From: Testudinibacter crocodili
Lineage (GTDB): Bacteria > Pseudomonadota > Gammaproteobacteria > Enterobacterales > Pasteurellaceae
DNA length: 41,837 nucleotides
Direction: 5' to 3'
Assembly: GCA_006228005.1 (NCBI GenBank)
Contig: VDHG01000005.1
Span: 1 to 41,837 of the forward strand
Shown: positions 1 through 9,500 of the stretch, piece after piece
Position numbering within the stretch: the first letter of the stretch is position 1
Layout: the number at the start of each line of letters is the position of its first letter
The notes under the pieces: model-generated
The model's database searches: none
What the model was told of the DNA's origin: nothing
What the model saw: only the letters and a program-made list of their open reading frames with translations
Translations under genes and position numbers: made by a program

Positions 1-26
1 TTTTGTCTACTATGCCAACCATATAA

Positions 27-56
27 TAAACCCTGCCATGATAATGACAGGGTTTA
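27..56. terminator. Bidirectional intrinsic terminator
   Basis: The arms TAAACCCTG and CAGGGTTTA form a 9-bp stem around a 12-nt loop. T-rich sequence follows on the plus strand, and a shorter TTATTA tract follows on the minus strand. It lies just past the stop codon of the OmpA-domain lipoprotein gene and probably ends the adhesin/lipoprotein transcript. Confidence 0.7.
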
Positions 57-80
57 TTTTAAACAGCGCTTCGTAACAAC

Positions 81-827
81 TTAGTTAGCCGAGATCACCA
101 CACGGCGATTTGGACGCAGGCAATCACGCAATGCTTGTCCTTGTTCCGCGTCACACGCCACCACTTGATCCGCTTTGCCGTGTCCGACCGCTGTGACCGC
201 ACTTGCCGCAAATCCTTTGGAAACCAAATAGGCTTTCACCGCTTCAGCACGTCTTTGCGACAACACTTGATTGTAGCTGTCTGAACCTAAACGATCGGTA
301 TAGCCGTCCACTGTCAGTGCTTTGCTGCCACTCGCATTTAAACCACGTGCCACCTCATCAATCACTGATTTGCCTTTGGCGCTCAAGGTCGCCGAGTCAA
401 AATCAAACAAGAAGTCGCCTGACAGTTCATACTGATTGTTACAGCCGGTTGGTTTCCAGAAAAACGATTGGGCGTTCATGTCTTTGTCGAACAACACTTT
501 GTATTGACAAATTTTATGTTCACCGTTTTGACGGTAGTTGAACACATAATCCCATTCACGCACCGCAAACAAGCCTTCGCTAAAGTGCGGTCTGCCGATC
601 AGATAATACAGCTGATCTTTGTTCATACCTTTTTCGATCATGCGCACGTTATCCCAGTTCGGCCAAATGCCATACTGCGAACCGCTGAAATTCACCCCGG
701 CATCTTCCACTTTCGGCCACATCGGTTGATCAGTCGTGCCATCGGATTTAACATCACTCAAACGACAGCCCGCTAATGCTACCGCAACAGCCAGTGGTAA
801 CGCATACTTCACTAACTTTAATTTCAT
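81..827 (-). CDS. TpgA-like lipoprotein (BamE/SmpA-like plus OmpA C-terminal domain), partner of the adhesin
   Basis: This is a 248-residue lipoprotein. A hydrophobic signal peptide ends in the lipobox LAGC, with Cys21 as the lipidated residue. Residues about 55-125 resemble the SmpA/OmlA (BamE) fold, with the line KGMNKDQLYYLIGRPHF typical of it. Residues about 135-245 are an OmpA C-terminal peptidoglycan-binding domain with GYTD and LSQRRAEAV, which hold the Asp and Arg that grip diaminopimelate. The same domain pair is found in Acinetobacter TpgA, a peptidoglycan-binding protein needed to place the trimeric autotransporter Ata. The gene lies 64 bp downstream of a trimeric autotransporter on the same strand, so a TpgA-like role is a strong inference. 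The start has a good ribosome site (AAGGAA). It could instead be a general OmpA-like envelope protein. Confidence 0.85.
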   Translation of the reverse strand: MKLKLVKYALPLAVAVALAGCRLSDVKSDGTTDQPMWPKVEDAGVNFSGSQYGIWPNWDNVRMIEKGMNKDQLYYLIGRPHFSEGLFAVREWDYVFNYRQNGEHKICQYKVLFDKDMNAQSFFWKPTGCNNQYELSGDFLFDFDSATLSAKGKSVIDEVARGLNASGSKALTVDGYTDRLGSDSYNQVLSQRRAEAVKAYLVSKGFAASAVTAVGHGKADQVVACDAEQGQALRDCLRPNRRVVISAN

Positions 828-848
828 CTCACAATTTCCTTTTTGTTG

Positions 849-882
849 ACCGCACTTTGAACAAGTCTGCCCAAAGTGCGGT
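849..882 (-). terminator. Inverted uptake-sequence pair between adhesin and TpgA-like gene
   Basis: ACCGCACTTT and AAAGTGCGGT face each other around a 14-nt loop and can form a 10-bp stem in RNA. There is no U-tract after the stem on the minus strand, so termination would be weak at most. It may lower, rather than stop, read-through from the adhesin gene into the lipoprotein gene. Confidence 0.45.
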
Positions 883-891
883 TAAGATTCA

Positions 892-3800
892 TTACCACTG
901 ATAACCTACGCTGACAGAACCACCGGCATCACCTTGACTGGTTGACATACCAGTCAGTTTCACCCCGATTTTACCATTGTCAGAGATTCTGGAGACACCG
1001 ATAGCCAACGCATTTTCACCACGATAAGTCCCTGCACCAACAGCAACCATGGATTTACCCGGCAGGTAGGCTTGGTAGAGACCGGCGGTTGCCAACGCTC
1101 CGGCGATACCGGCTCTGGCACTCTTATCAACTTCATTGATACGTCTGTTCAGGTTATTCCCCATCGCTTGAACTTGTCCGAAGTTGACCGCATCCCCCGC
1201 TTCAGTTGCATTGCCTACATTGCTGATTTTGGTACCCGCTGCATTAATGCCGCTGGTTGTCAAGCTAGGGCCATTGCCACCACCCGTGGTGAGGCCATTG
1301 CTGTTCATCACGGTACCACCAGTGGTAACACGGCTGAACTCCGGTGTATCGGTCATACTGATGGTCAGGTTATTACCACTCACAGAAGTACTGATGTTTT
1401 TACCATCACCTTTCACGTTGACGGTATTACCCAGTTTCGCATCATAGCTGCCGCTATCACCAGTAAAGGTAATTGGTTTAACAATCTCTTGGTTGAAGTA
1501 ATTCAATGCTCCACCGACACTGTTGGCGGTTACTGTCGAACCATCCGTTTTGGTGATGGTATAAGTTGGAGCCGTCACCGTACCGTCAGGGTTAACTTTC
1601 GCGCCATCGCCCAATGCCTTAGCAACAGATTGAGCAACATCATGCACTTGACCACCATTGACAGCTTGTTGGCTACCTGCGGCAATGCTGCCGGCTTTCA
1701 CCCCATCAATCACGGTATTGCCTGCATTGATACCGTTGTTGTCGATCTTGACGGTATCACCGAACTTGGCACTGGCAACTTCCACATCTTTGGCTAATGC
1801 CACGGTAATATTACCCTTGGCATCCACTTGTGTCATGATGTTTTTGCCGCCATCAAATTTGCTGAAGTCGGTATTGCTGTCCGCACCTTTCACACTCACC
1901 GTTGATCCCAGTTTAGCCGTATAGGTATCACCGCTATTGGCACCAAATTTCAGACCGTTATCAACCAAATCGCTAGTGGCATTTTTGATGGCATTATGCA
2001 CATCGCCACCGTTCACTACGTCGGTACTAGTTGCACTGATATCGCCGGACGCCACATTGGTGATCTTAGTTCCTGCCGCATCAATCCCAGCTTTAGTCAC
2101 ACTCGGACCGCCTGCGATGGTTAAGCCATCGTTGTTGATGGTAGTATCGCCCGCTTTAACACTGTCTACCTTCAGATCTTTAGCGGTAGCAACATTATAC
2201 GTCGTACTGCCGTCACTGTTGGTTGTTGGGGTAACCACAATATTGTCACCCGCAGTGACAGTCGTTTTGGCAGCCGCTGCCGCTTTATCCAACTGATTAA
2301 TGGCTTCGTTGACACTGGTCACCGATTTGCCGGCAACATTCATCGCCGTATCATCCAGCTGTGCCACGGTTTTACCTTCACCATCTACCACTTTCACTGT
2401 GCCGGTAGTGCTGACGCCATCTTTGCCGACACTGGCTAAGGTTGTACCATCTGCACCTTTAACGCTCATGCCGTCCACACCATAGCTGGCTGTGCGACCA
2501 TCGTCATTGGTCACGGTGGTACCCGCACCATTCAATACCGTGGTGTTGCCATTGGCATCCTTGCCGACCGTCACGCTATCCAAGCCACTCAGTTCTTTCG
2601 CCAACGCCACACGAATCAGACCATTATCCACTTGGGTCATGATGTTTTTACCCGCATCAAATTTGTTGAAGTCGGTATTTTCATCTGCCCCTTTCACGGT
2701 CACGGTGCTACCTAGTTTCGCGGTGTGGTTATTGCCGGTGTTGGCGGCAAAGATCAAGCCTTTGTCAGTTAAACCGCTGATCGCATCCGCCACTTGCCCC
2801 TCGGTTGCGGCAGTATTGCTGCCGGTATAGGTTTTGCTGTTGTCCCATGCGGTGTTGGTTAAACCGCTCACCGTCCCTTTGGCACCATCAATCACCACCG
2901 GATTGGCGCTACCTACTGTGGCTTTATCCGCCCCATAAGTGCTGGTGTTGGTGCCGTCGGTGACGGTTGTGCCGTTTGCTGCCACCGTAGTGGTGTTGCC
3001 AGCCGCATCTTTCACCACCGTACCCGCTGCCGTGGTTGTCGTGCTATTGCCCGCTGCATCTTTAATGGTATCGCCGGTTGCACCATAGGTCGCACTGTTA
3101 CCAGCCGCATCTTTCACTTCGGTTCCGGCTGCCGTCAGTTTGGTGACATTGCCCGCACCGTCATCAGCCGTTACGCTGGTGGCAGTAATATCCTTAAAGG
3201 TCGGACTCTCTTTCATGCTCACCGTCACCGTGGTTTTACCGTCCGCATCTTGTGTCACGTTAGTTGCCAAGTTGGTGGTGACGGTATCAGTTGCATTACC
3301 TGCCACAATCGCCAACTCTTTACCCAATTTATGGGTTTTAACGTCTGCGTTATCAGCATTGACTTTAAAGCCGCTGTCGGTCAATCCTGTGACCGCACTT
3401 TGCAGATCAGCCACATTGACCGCATTGGTCAACACTGCGCCGGCTGCATCACCCAAAGCCGTATCGCCCAAACCACTCTTCACATTGGTCAACTGCACCG
3501 GCGTTGTGCTGCCTGCGCCGCCCAAGGTCACACTGTCTTTCTTAGTCGGATCATCATACTGCACCGCATTGTCTGCTTTCGCCAACGATTCGGTCACTTT
3601 ATCACTCAACTTCAGCTTGATGCCTTGGTCTGCTGCGGTTGTCTCAATTTGATCCGCCGTACCGGTCACCGACAATGTTTGTGTTTTCAGATTAACATTA
3701 CCGGTACCGCTATCTCCTGCGGTATTCAGTGCGACCGCATCGACCGTTGTCGTTAACTGATCATCCACATATTTTTTATTCGCGGCATCACCATCTGCGG

Positions 3801-6369
3801 TTGGTGCAACCAAACCACTGACTTTGCCTGCACCAATCGTCACCGGATTGTCACCACTGGTCACAAATGTTGGTGCGGTCACCGTGCCGGTAAAGGTCGG
3901 TGCATTTTTCATGCTCACGGTCACCGTGGTTTTACCGCTGGCGGCATCTTGCTCCACTTTCGTCAACAAGTTGTCGCTTGAGGTAGCGTCTGTGGTATTA
4001 CCCGCCACGATTGCCAGCTCGTTGCCCAGTTTATGGGTTTGAACCCCACCTTGGTCAGCATTCACTTGAATACCACTGTTGGTGATGCCCGCAATTTGAT
4101 TGTTCAAATCCCCTGCATTCACTGCTTTGTAGGCATTCGCTGGGTCAGTAATATCGCCTGCACTAGCCACATTGTTCAACGCCGTACCACCGCTCATTGG
4201 TGCAAATGTGCCATCCGCATTTTTAGTCACAGGCGTACCGGTGGTACCCGCCAAGGTCACACTGTCTTTATTCGGTGTGCCATCTGCGTTTTTGTCGTAC
4301 TTGACCGCAAAGCTGTCAGCCGCTTGTTGCACACTGTTCAACTGGTTCAACGCCGTGTTGACATTGGTAATATCGTTGCCATCTTTGTCTTTCACTGCAA
4401 TCGGCGTGCTATCCAAAGAAGCAACTTCTTTACCATCCTTGTCTTTGATCACCAGACCATCAGCGCCGTAAGCACTGGTGTTGGTGCCGTCGGTTACAGT
4501 TGTGCCCGTTGCCGTCAGTTTGGTGACATTGCCCGCACCGTCATCAGCCGTTACGCTGGTGGCAGTAATATCCTTAAAGGTTGGGCTCTCTTTCATGCTC
4601 ACGGTCACTGTAGTTTTACCGCTGGCGGCATCTTGCTCAACTTTGGTTGCCAAGTTGTCACTTGAAGTCTCGGTGGCATTACCCGCCACAATCGCCAGCT
4701 CGTTGCCCAATTTATGGGTTTTAACATCTGCATTATCGGCATTGACTTTAAAACCGCTATTGGTCAACCCTGTGACCGCACTTTGCAAGTCAGCCACATT
4801 CACTGCATTGGTCAACACCGCACCGGCTGCATCACCCAAAGCCGTACCGTCCAAACCGCTCTTCACATTGGTGATTTGGTTGCCACCATTGTTCAAGCCG
4901 TCTTTGGTCAGGCTAACTGGGTTACCTGCGGTACCGTTGCTGATGGTTAAGCCATTCGTGGTGAGTTCACTGTCACCAACCGTGACTTTTTCCAATCCGG
5001 TCAGGTTTTTCGCCAGTTTGACGGTGATCGAACCGTCTTCCGCACCCACCGTACCGATGTTGTTATCGGTCAATTGATCCGCAGCTGCACCGCCTTTCAC
5101 GCTCAGCACGTCAGTCGGTTTGCGTTTCACTGTCACCGCTGTGTTGTCGCCTTGATATTGCGTTTCGGTATTTTGAATCGCCGTATACACATCACCACCG
5201 TTGACTGCGTCGGTGCTGCCATCTGCCACAGTGCCTGAACCGACATTGGTGATTTTGTCACCGCCCACATCCAAACCGTTGGCTGTGCTGGTCAATGTGG
5301 TGCTGTTGGTAGCATCACCAATTTTCACACTGCTGAATTCTGGTGTGGCCGAAGTGGCAATCGATACTTTCTGCCCATCTTGAGTAATGACAATATTTTT
5401 ACCGGCATCAATGGTCACGGTATCCTCAGCTTTCACTACGGTGACCGCACTTCCACTGGCAGTGCCGTCCGATTGAGAAGTCGTAACGTTCCAGCCTTTT
5501 TGCAAGGTTTCAATATTTTGATTGGTGGCAAACAACTGGCTGCCATTGACTGCATCCGTGCTGTTCGCACTCAGATCTCCCGCCTTGACATTGGTCAACT
5601 GCACCGGCGTTGTGCTGTCTGTGCCACCCAAGGTTACTTTATCTTTCACAGCTGGATCATCATACTGCACCGCATTGTCTGCTTTCGCCAGCGAATCGGT
5701 TACTTTGCTGCTCAGTTTCAGGGTAACGCCTTGTTCTGATGCCGTGCTTTCGATTTGGTCGGTGGTGCCGTTAATCGCTAAAGATTGGGTCTTCAGATTA
5801 ACGCTGCCTGTCCCTGTGTCGCCTGCTGTGTTCAGGGTTACCGCACCTACTGCGTCGCCCACTTTGCCGTCAACATAATCTTTATTGGTGGCATCACTGC
5901 CAGCTGTCGGGGCAACCAAGCCAGTGACTTTGCCATCACCAATCGTCACCGGATTGTTACCACTGGTCACAAATGTTGGTGCGGTCACCGTGCCGGTAAA
6001 GGTCGGTGCATTTTTCATGCTCACCGTCACCGTGGTTTTACCTTGCGCATCTTGCTCAACTTTGGTTGCCAAGTTGTTGCTAGATGTGTCTGTGGCATTA
6101 CCCGCCACAATCGCCAGCTCGTTGCCCAATTTATGCGTTTTAACATCCGCATTATCGGCATTGACTTTAAAACCGCTATCGGTCAAGCCTGTGACCGCAC
6201 TTTGCAGGTCAGCCACATTCACTGCATTGGTCAACACTGCGCCACTGGCATTACCCAAGGTTGTACCGTCCAAACCGCTCTTCAGATTGGTGATCTTATC
6301 ATCACCCACATCCAAGCCGTTGGCTGTGCTGGTCAACGTGGTGTTATTGGTGGTATCACCAATTTTCAC
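892..6369 (-). CDS. Trimeric autotransporter adhesin, C-terminal part (stalk and YadA membrane anchor)
   Basis: This 1,825-residue frame is the continuation of the adhesin gene that begins at 14297. It is drawn from the first ATG, but the open frame runs on upstream to about 6613. That part reads on as normal adhesin (AAKPLTFAGNSRVAADG...), so the two frames were one gene. The content is low-complexity stalk with repeated modules: FKVNADNADVKTHKLGNELA occurs in near-identical form several times. There are also many neck-like DAVNVADLQ/DAVNGGQVH units. The last ~75 residues are a YadA-type anchor (GIAGALATAGLYQAYLPGKS... to a final GYQW), whose four strands per subunit form a 12-stranded trimeric barrel. 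Without the upstream half this part has no signal peptide and could not be exported. Confidence 0.9.
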   Translation of the reverse strand: MKIGDTTNNTTLTSTANGLDVGDDKITNLKSGLDGTTLGNASGAVLTNAVNVADLQSAVTGLTDSGFKVNADNADVKTHKLGNELAIVAGNATDTSSNNLATKVEQDAQGKTTVTVSMKNAPTFTGTVTAPTFVTSGNNPVTIGDGKVTGLVAPTAGSDATNKDYVDGKVGDAVGAVTLNTAGDTGTGSVNLKTQSLAINGTTDQIESTASEQGVTLKLSSKVTDSLAKADNAVQYDDPAVKDKVTLGGTDSTTPVQLTNVKAGDLSANSTDAVNGSQLFATNQNIETLQKGWNVTTSQSDGTASGSAVTVVKAEDTVTIDAGKNIVITQDGQKVSIATSATPEFSSVKIGDATNSTTLTSTANGLDVGGDKITNVGSGTVADGSTDAVNGGDVYTAIQNTETQYQGDNTAVTVKRKPTDVLSVKGGAAADQLTDNNIGTVGAEDGSITVKLAKNLTGLEKVTVGDSELTTNGLTISNGTAGNPVSLTKDGLNNGGNQITNVKSGLDGTALGDAAGAVLTNAVNVADLQSAVTGLTNSGFKVNADNADVKTHKLGNELAIVAGNATETSSDNLATKVEQDAASGKTTVTVSMKESPTFKDITATSVTADDGAGNVTKLTATGTTVTDGTNTSAYGADGLVIKDKDGKEVASLDSTPIAVKDKDGNDITNVNTALNQLNSVQQAADSFAVKYDKNADGTPNKDSVTLAGTTGTPVTKNADGTFAPMSGGTALNNVASAGDITDPANAYKAVNAGDLNNQIAGITNSGIQVNADQGGVQTHKLGNELAIVAGNTTDATSSDNLLTKVEQDAASGKTTVTVSMKNAPTFTGTVTAPTFVTSGDNPVTIGAGKVSGLVAPTADGDAANKKYVDDQLTTTVDAVALNTAGDSGTGNVNLKTQTLSVTGTADQIETTAADQGIKLKLSDKVTESLAKADNAVQYDDPTKKDSVTLGGAGSTTPVQLTNVKSGLGDTALGDAAGAVLTNAVNVADLQSAVTGLTDSGFKVNADNADVKTHKLGKELAIVAGNATDTVTTNLATNVTQDADGKTTVTVSMKESPTFKDITATSVTADDGAGNVTKLTAAGTEVKDAAGNSATYGATGDTIKDAAGNSTTTTAAGTVVKDAAGNTTTVAANGTTVTDGTNTSTYGADKATVGSANPVVIDGAKGTVSGLTNTAWDNSKTYTGSNTAATEGQVADAISGLTDKGLIFAANTGNNHTAKLGSTVTVKGADENTDFNKFDAGKNIMTQVDNGLIRVALAKELSGLDSVTVGKDANGNTTVLNGAGTTVTNDDGRTASYGVDGMSVKGADGTTLASVGKDGVSTTGTVKVVDGEGKTVAQLDDTAMNVAGKSVTSVNEAINQLDKAAAAAKTTVTAGDNIVVTPTTNSDGSTTYNVATAKDLKVDSVKAGDTTINNDGLTIAGGPSVTKAGIDAAGTKITNVASGDISATSTDVVNGGDVHNAIKNATSDLVDNGLKFGANSGDTYTAKLGSTVSVKGADSNTDFSKFDGGKNIMTQVDAKGNITVALAKDVEVASAKFGDTVKIDNNGINAGNTVIDGVKAGSIAAGSQQAVNGGQVHDVAQSVAKALGDGAKVNPDGTVTAPTYTITKTDGSTVTANSVGGALNYFNQEIVKPITFTGDSGSYDAKLGNTVNVKGDGKNISTSVSGNNLTISMTDTPEFSRVTTGGTVMNSNGLTTGGGNGPSLTTSGINAAGTKISNVGNATEAGDAVNFGQVQAMGNNLNRRINEVDKSARAGIAGALATAGLYQAYLPGKSMVAVGAGTYRGENALAIGVSRISDNGKIGVKLTGMSTSQGDAGGSVSVGYQW
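3130..3201. repeat. 72-bp exact direct repeat inside the adhesin gene (copy 2 at 4510-4581)
   Basis: The 72 bases at 3130-3201 are repeated without a mismatch at 4510-4581, and similarity continues on both sides. They encode the same stalk module (VTADDGAGNVTKLTA). Exact repeats 1,380 bp apart (in frame, 460 codons) permit recombination that would drop or add stalk segments without breaking the reading frame. Confidence 0.9.
3831..3936. repeat. 106-bp near-exact direct repeat inside the adhesin gene (copy 2 at 5937-6042)
   Basis: By eye the segment at 3831-3936 matches 5937-6042 with two mismatches. The distance of 2,106 bp is a multiple of three. It encodes the KNAPTFTGTVTAPTFVTSG module of the stalk. 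Another long similar pair lies at about 4870-5130 and 6675-6930. Confidence 0.85.
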
Positions 6370-6593
6370 GCTGGTGAACTGCGGATTCTCCGCTAATTGA
6401 ATTTGTACGGCACCGGTGGTTTTATCCGTGATGGTCTGGATATTTTTACCGCTGTAGGTGCCTGCTGTCGCCGCATCCGTTGAGAGCGCTGTCAGGCTGC
6501 CATCAGTTGCACCGTAGATCTTCAGAGTTTCGCCTAATTTACGCTCAACATCGCTCGTGCCGTCTGCCGCTACACGGCTGTTGCCGGCAAAAG

Positions 6594-9500
6594 TCAGTGG
6601 TTTCGCTGCTGCCCTGCCACTTCATTCAATTGCGCCACATTCACCGCATCGGTATCCGCTGTGCCGGTGGCAACATTGGTGATTTTGTTGCCACCATTGT
6701 TCAAGCCGTCTTTGGTCAGGCTGACCGTATTACCTGCGGTACCATTGTTGATGGTCAAGCCGTTGGTGGTAAGTTCACTGTCGCCAACCGTGACTTTTTC
6801 CAATCCAGTCAGGTTTTTCGCCAGTTTCACCGCAATCGAGCCATCAGCATTGCCTACAGTACCGATGTTGTTATCGGTTAAATCGGTTGCTCCGCCAGTA
6901 ATGCTCAACACCTCAGCCGGTTTGCGAGTTACGGTCACGGTGGTGTTATCACCTTGATATTGACTTGCGGTGCCTTGAATTGCCGTATACACATCGCCGC
7001 CATTCACTGCGTCGGTGCTGTCCGCGGCTACCGTACCTGAACCCACATTGGTGATTTTATCACCGCCCACACTCAAGCCATCGGCTGAGCTGGTCAGCGT
7101 AGTGTTATTGGTGACATCACCAATTTTCACGCTGGTGAATTCCGGATTATCAGAAGTGGCAATAGTTAATGTTTTGCCCTCTTGAGTTACCAAGATATTT
7201 TTGCCATCTTTAAACGTCACCGTATCCTTCGGTGCAACATTTTCTGCTTTCGTATCATTGGCTTGCACATTCCAACCCGCACTGGCAACCTCGCTAACCG
7301 CTTTTAACTGGTCTTCTGTTGCCGCTTGACCGCTGGTGATGTTCGCCACGTCAAAGGTTTTGTTGGTCAAACCGCCAACGGTGCCGGCTTCGCCATTGAT
7401 GGTTACCGGTTTGCCTGTGGTTGCATTGCCAATAGTAACGGTATTCGCCAATGCCAACTGCGCACCACCGGCAATCGTTGTACTGGTGATGTTGCTATCG
7501 CCTTTCACATTGATGGTGTCGCCCAGGGCATATTTATTGCTGCCCTCGGTGCCACCAAAATTAATGCCTTTGGCAATATTGGCCGCATTGGTCGCTACAT
7601 TGGTATTGGTTTCAAACAATTGAGCACCATTAACCGCTTGTTTGCTGTCCGCAGACAATGTTCCCGGTGCAACATTGTTAATAGTCACACCACTGCTGGT
7701 ATCGCCGTTAGCACCCATCAGCGTAACTGAATTGGTGGCTGTAAATTGATCGCCATTAGAGGCATTGCCACCTGCTGCGGTATTGGTGTTGCTGTAGCGA
7801 ATCGCACCCGGTGCGGCTTCCACAGTCACTACGCTATTGCCATTGGCATCTTGTGTAACATCAACCAACGTTGTTTCTTCATTGCCGGAAACAAAATTCA
7901 CCCGCTTACCGGCAGCCACATTGCCCACTTTGGCGGCGGTGATATCGTTACCGATTTCCCAGCCACCAGCAACTTTATTCAGTTGCGAAACATTGACCGC
8001 ATCATCATCATTCACGCCGTCTGCCACGTTGGTGATCGGTAAGCCGCCTGCATCAATGCCGGCACTGGTAATCGTCACTTTATCGCCAACCGATAGGCTT
8101 TCGGTTTCGACATCGGTTAATCCGGCTAGGTTTTTCGCCAGTTTCACTGTGATCGAACCGTCTGTTGCACCTACAGTACCGATATTACCATCGGTCAATT
8201 GATCCGCAGCTGCACCACCTTTCACACTCAACACTTCAGCCGGTTTGCGTGTCACCGTCACCGCAGCATTATCCCCTTGGTATTGGGTTTCCAGATTGGT
8301 AATGGCATTTTTCACATCGCCGATGTTGGCAGCGTTGGTGAGGGTATCACCTGCGGCATCTGCCAAGGTTGTGCCGTCAACACCGCTCTTCACAGCGGTG
8401 ATTTGTTGGTTACCTGCATTGATACCGGTTTGGCTGATGCTTGGGCTGTTTGCCAAAGGTGTGCCGTTGGTTTCAGTAAAGCTTAAGCCTTTAGCACCAT
8501 AAACGGCTGTGTTGGTACCATCAGTCGCCACTACCGACACCGGATCGCCCAGTTTAGCCGGTTTGATTGCCACCGATGTATTGCCGCTAACCACGTCCAA
8601 ACCGTCTTTATCCAGCTTGTTGCTGTTGATGGTAAGGCTGCCTGTTGCGCCAAGGTTGACATCTTTTGCCAGTTTTACCGTTAAGGTATCTGCGCCATTT
8701 GAAACAACGCCGATATTGTTGTCGGTAAGATTGGCTTCGGTGGTATTGCCCCCTTTAACATTTAAGGTTTCGCCGAGTTTACGGGTGGCGTTGTCACCAC
8801 TGTCACCGGCAAAAACAAGACCTTTGCTGGCAATATCTTCAGAGGCTGTCACGCCTTTGGCAATATCTTCCTTGGTCTTATCGGTTAAGTCCAGCGCATA
8901 ATCGGTAACGTTAGTGGTGGCATTTTTATCACCCGCAGTCACTTTAACCGCACTTGTCGTTGCTGCCGATACCGTGGTGCCGTCTGCATTCACGGTATAT
9001 TCAGTGTTCACATCAGTGGTTGTTGAGGTTACGCTGGCTACATTGGTGCCTTTGACGACGCTGCTGGTTTTAGCCGCATCTTGTACTGCTTTCAACTGGC
9101 TATAGTTAACCGCATCCGTGTTTTCTGTACCCGCAGTAACATTGGTAATTTTTTGATTACCCGCATTGATGCCATCTGTTGCGCTCATGCTTGGGCCACC
9201 ATTGCCGGTGCTGATGGTGGGTGCCGTAATACTCTCTGTGGCTGTCACTGTAGTAAACGACGGAGTCATGCTGGTAGAAACTTTAATACCGCCGTCATTG
9301 GTGATCAGAATATTGTCACCATTAACAAAATTCAACGTGGTGTTGTCTTTGTTGATTGTCGCTGCTGTTGCACCGTTCACCTGCGCTGTCCAAGATTGAA
9401 GTGCGCCATCGGCTTTAGCAATACTGTCTTTAGTCTCTTGCGAGAGATCCACTTTGTAGTTGGTGATATTGGTGCCGTCTTTCGGATCGGCCGTCACTGT

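Noticed and set aside
6590-6630. Programmed -1 ribosomal frameshifting in the adhesin
   Set aside because: No slippery heptamer stands at the junction, and the two halves would have no use as separate products. A lost G in GGG is simpler.
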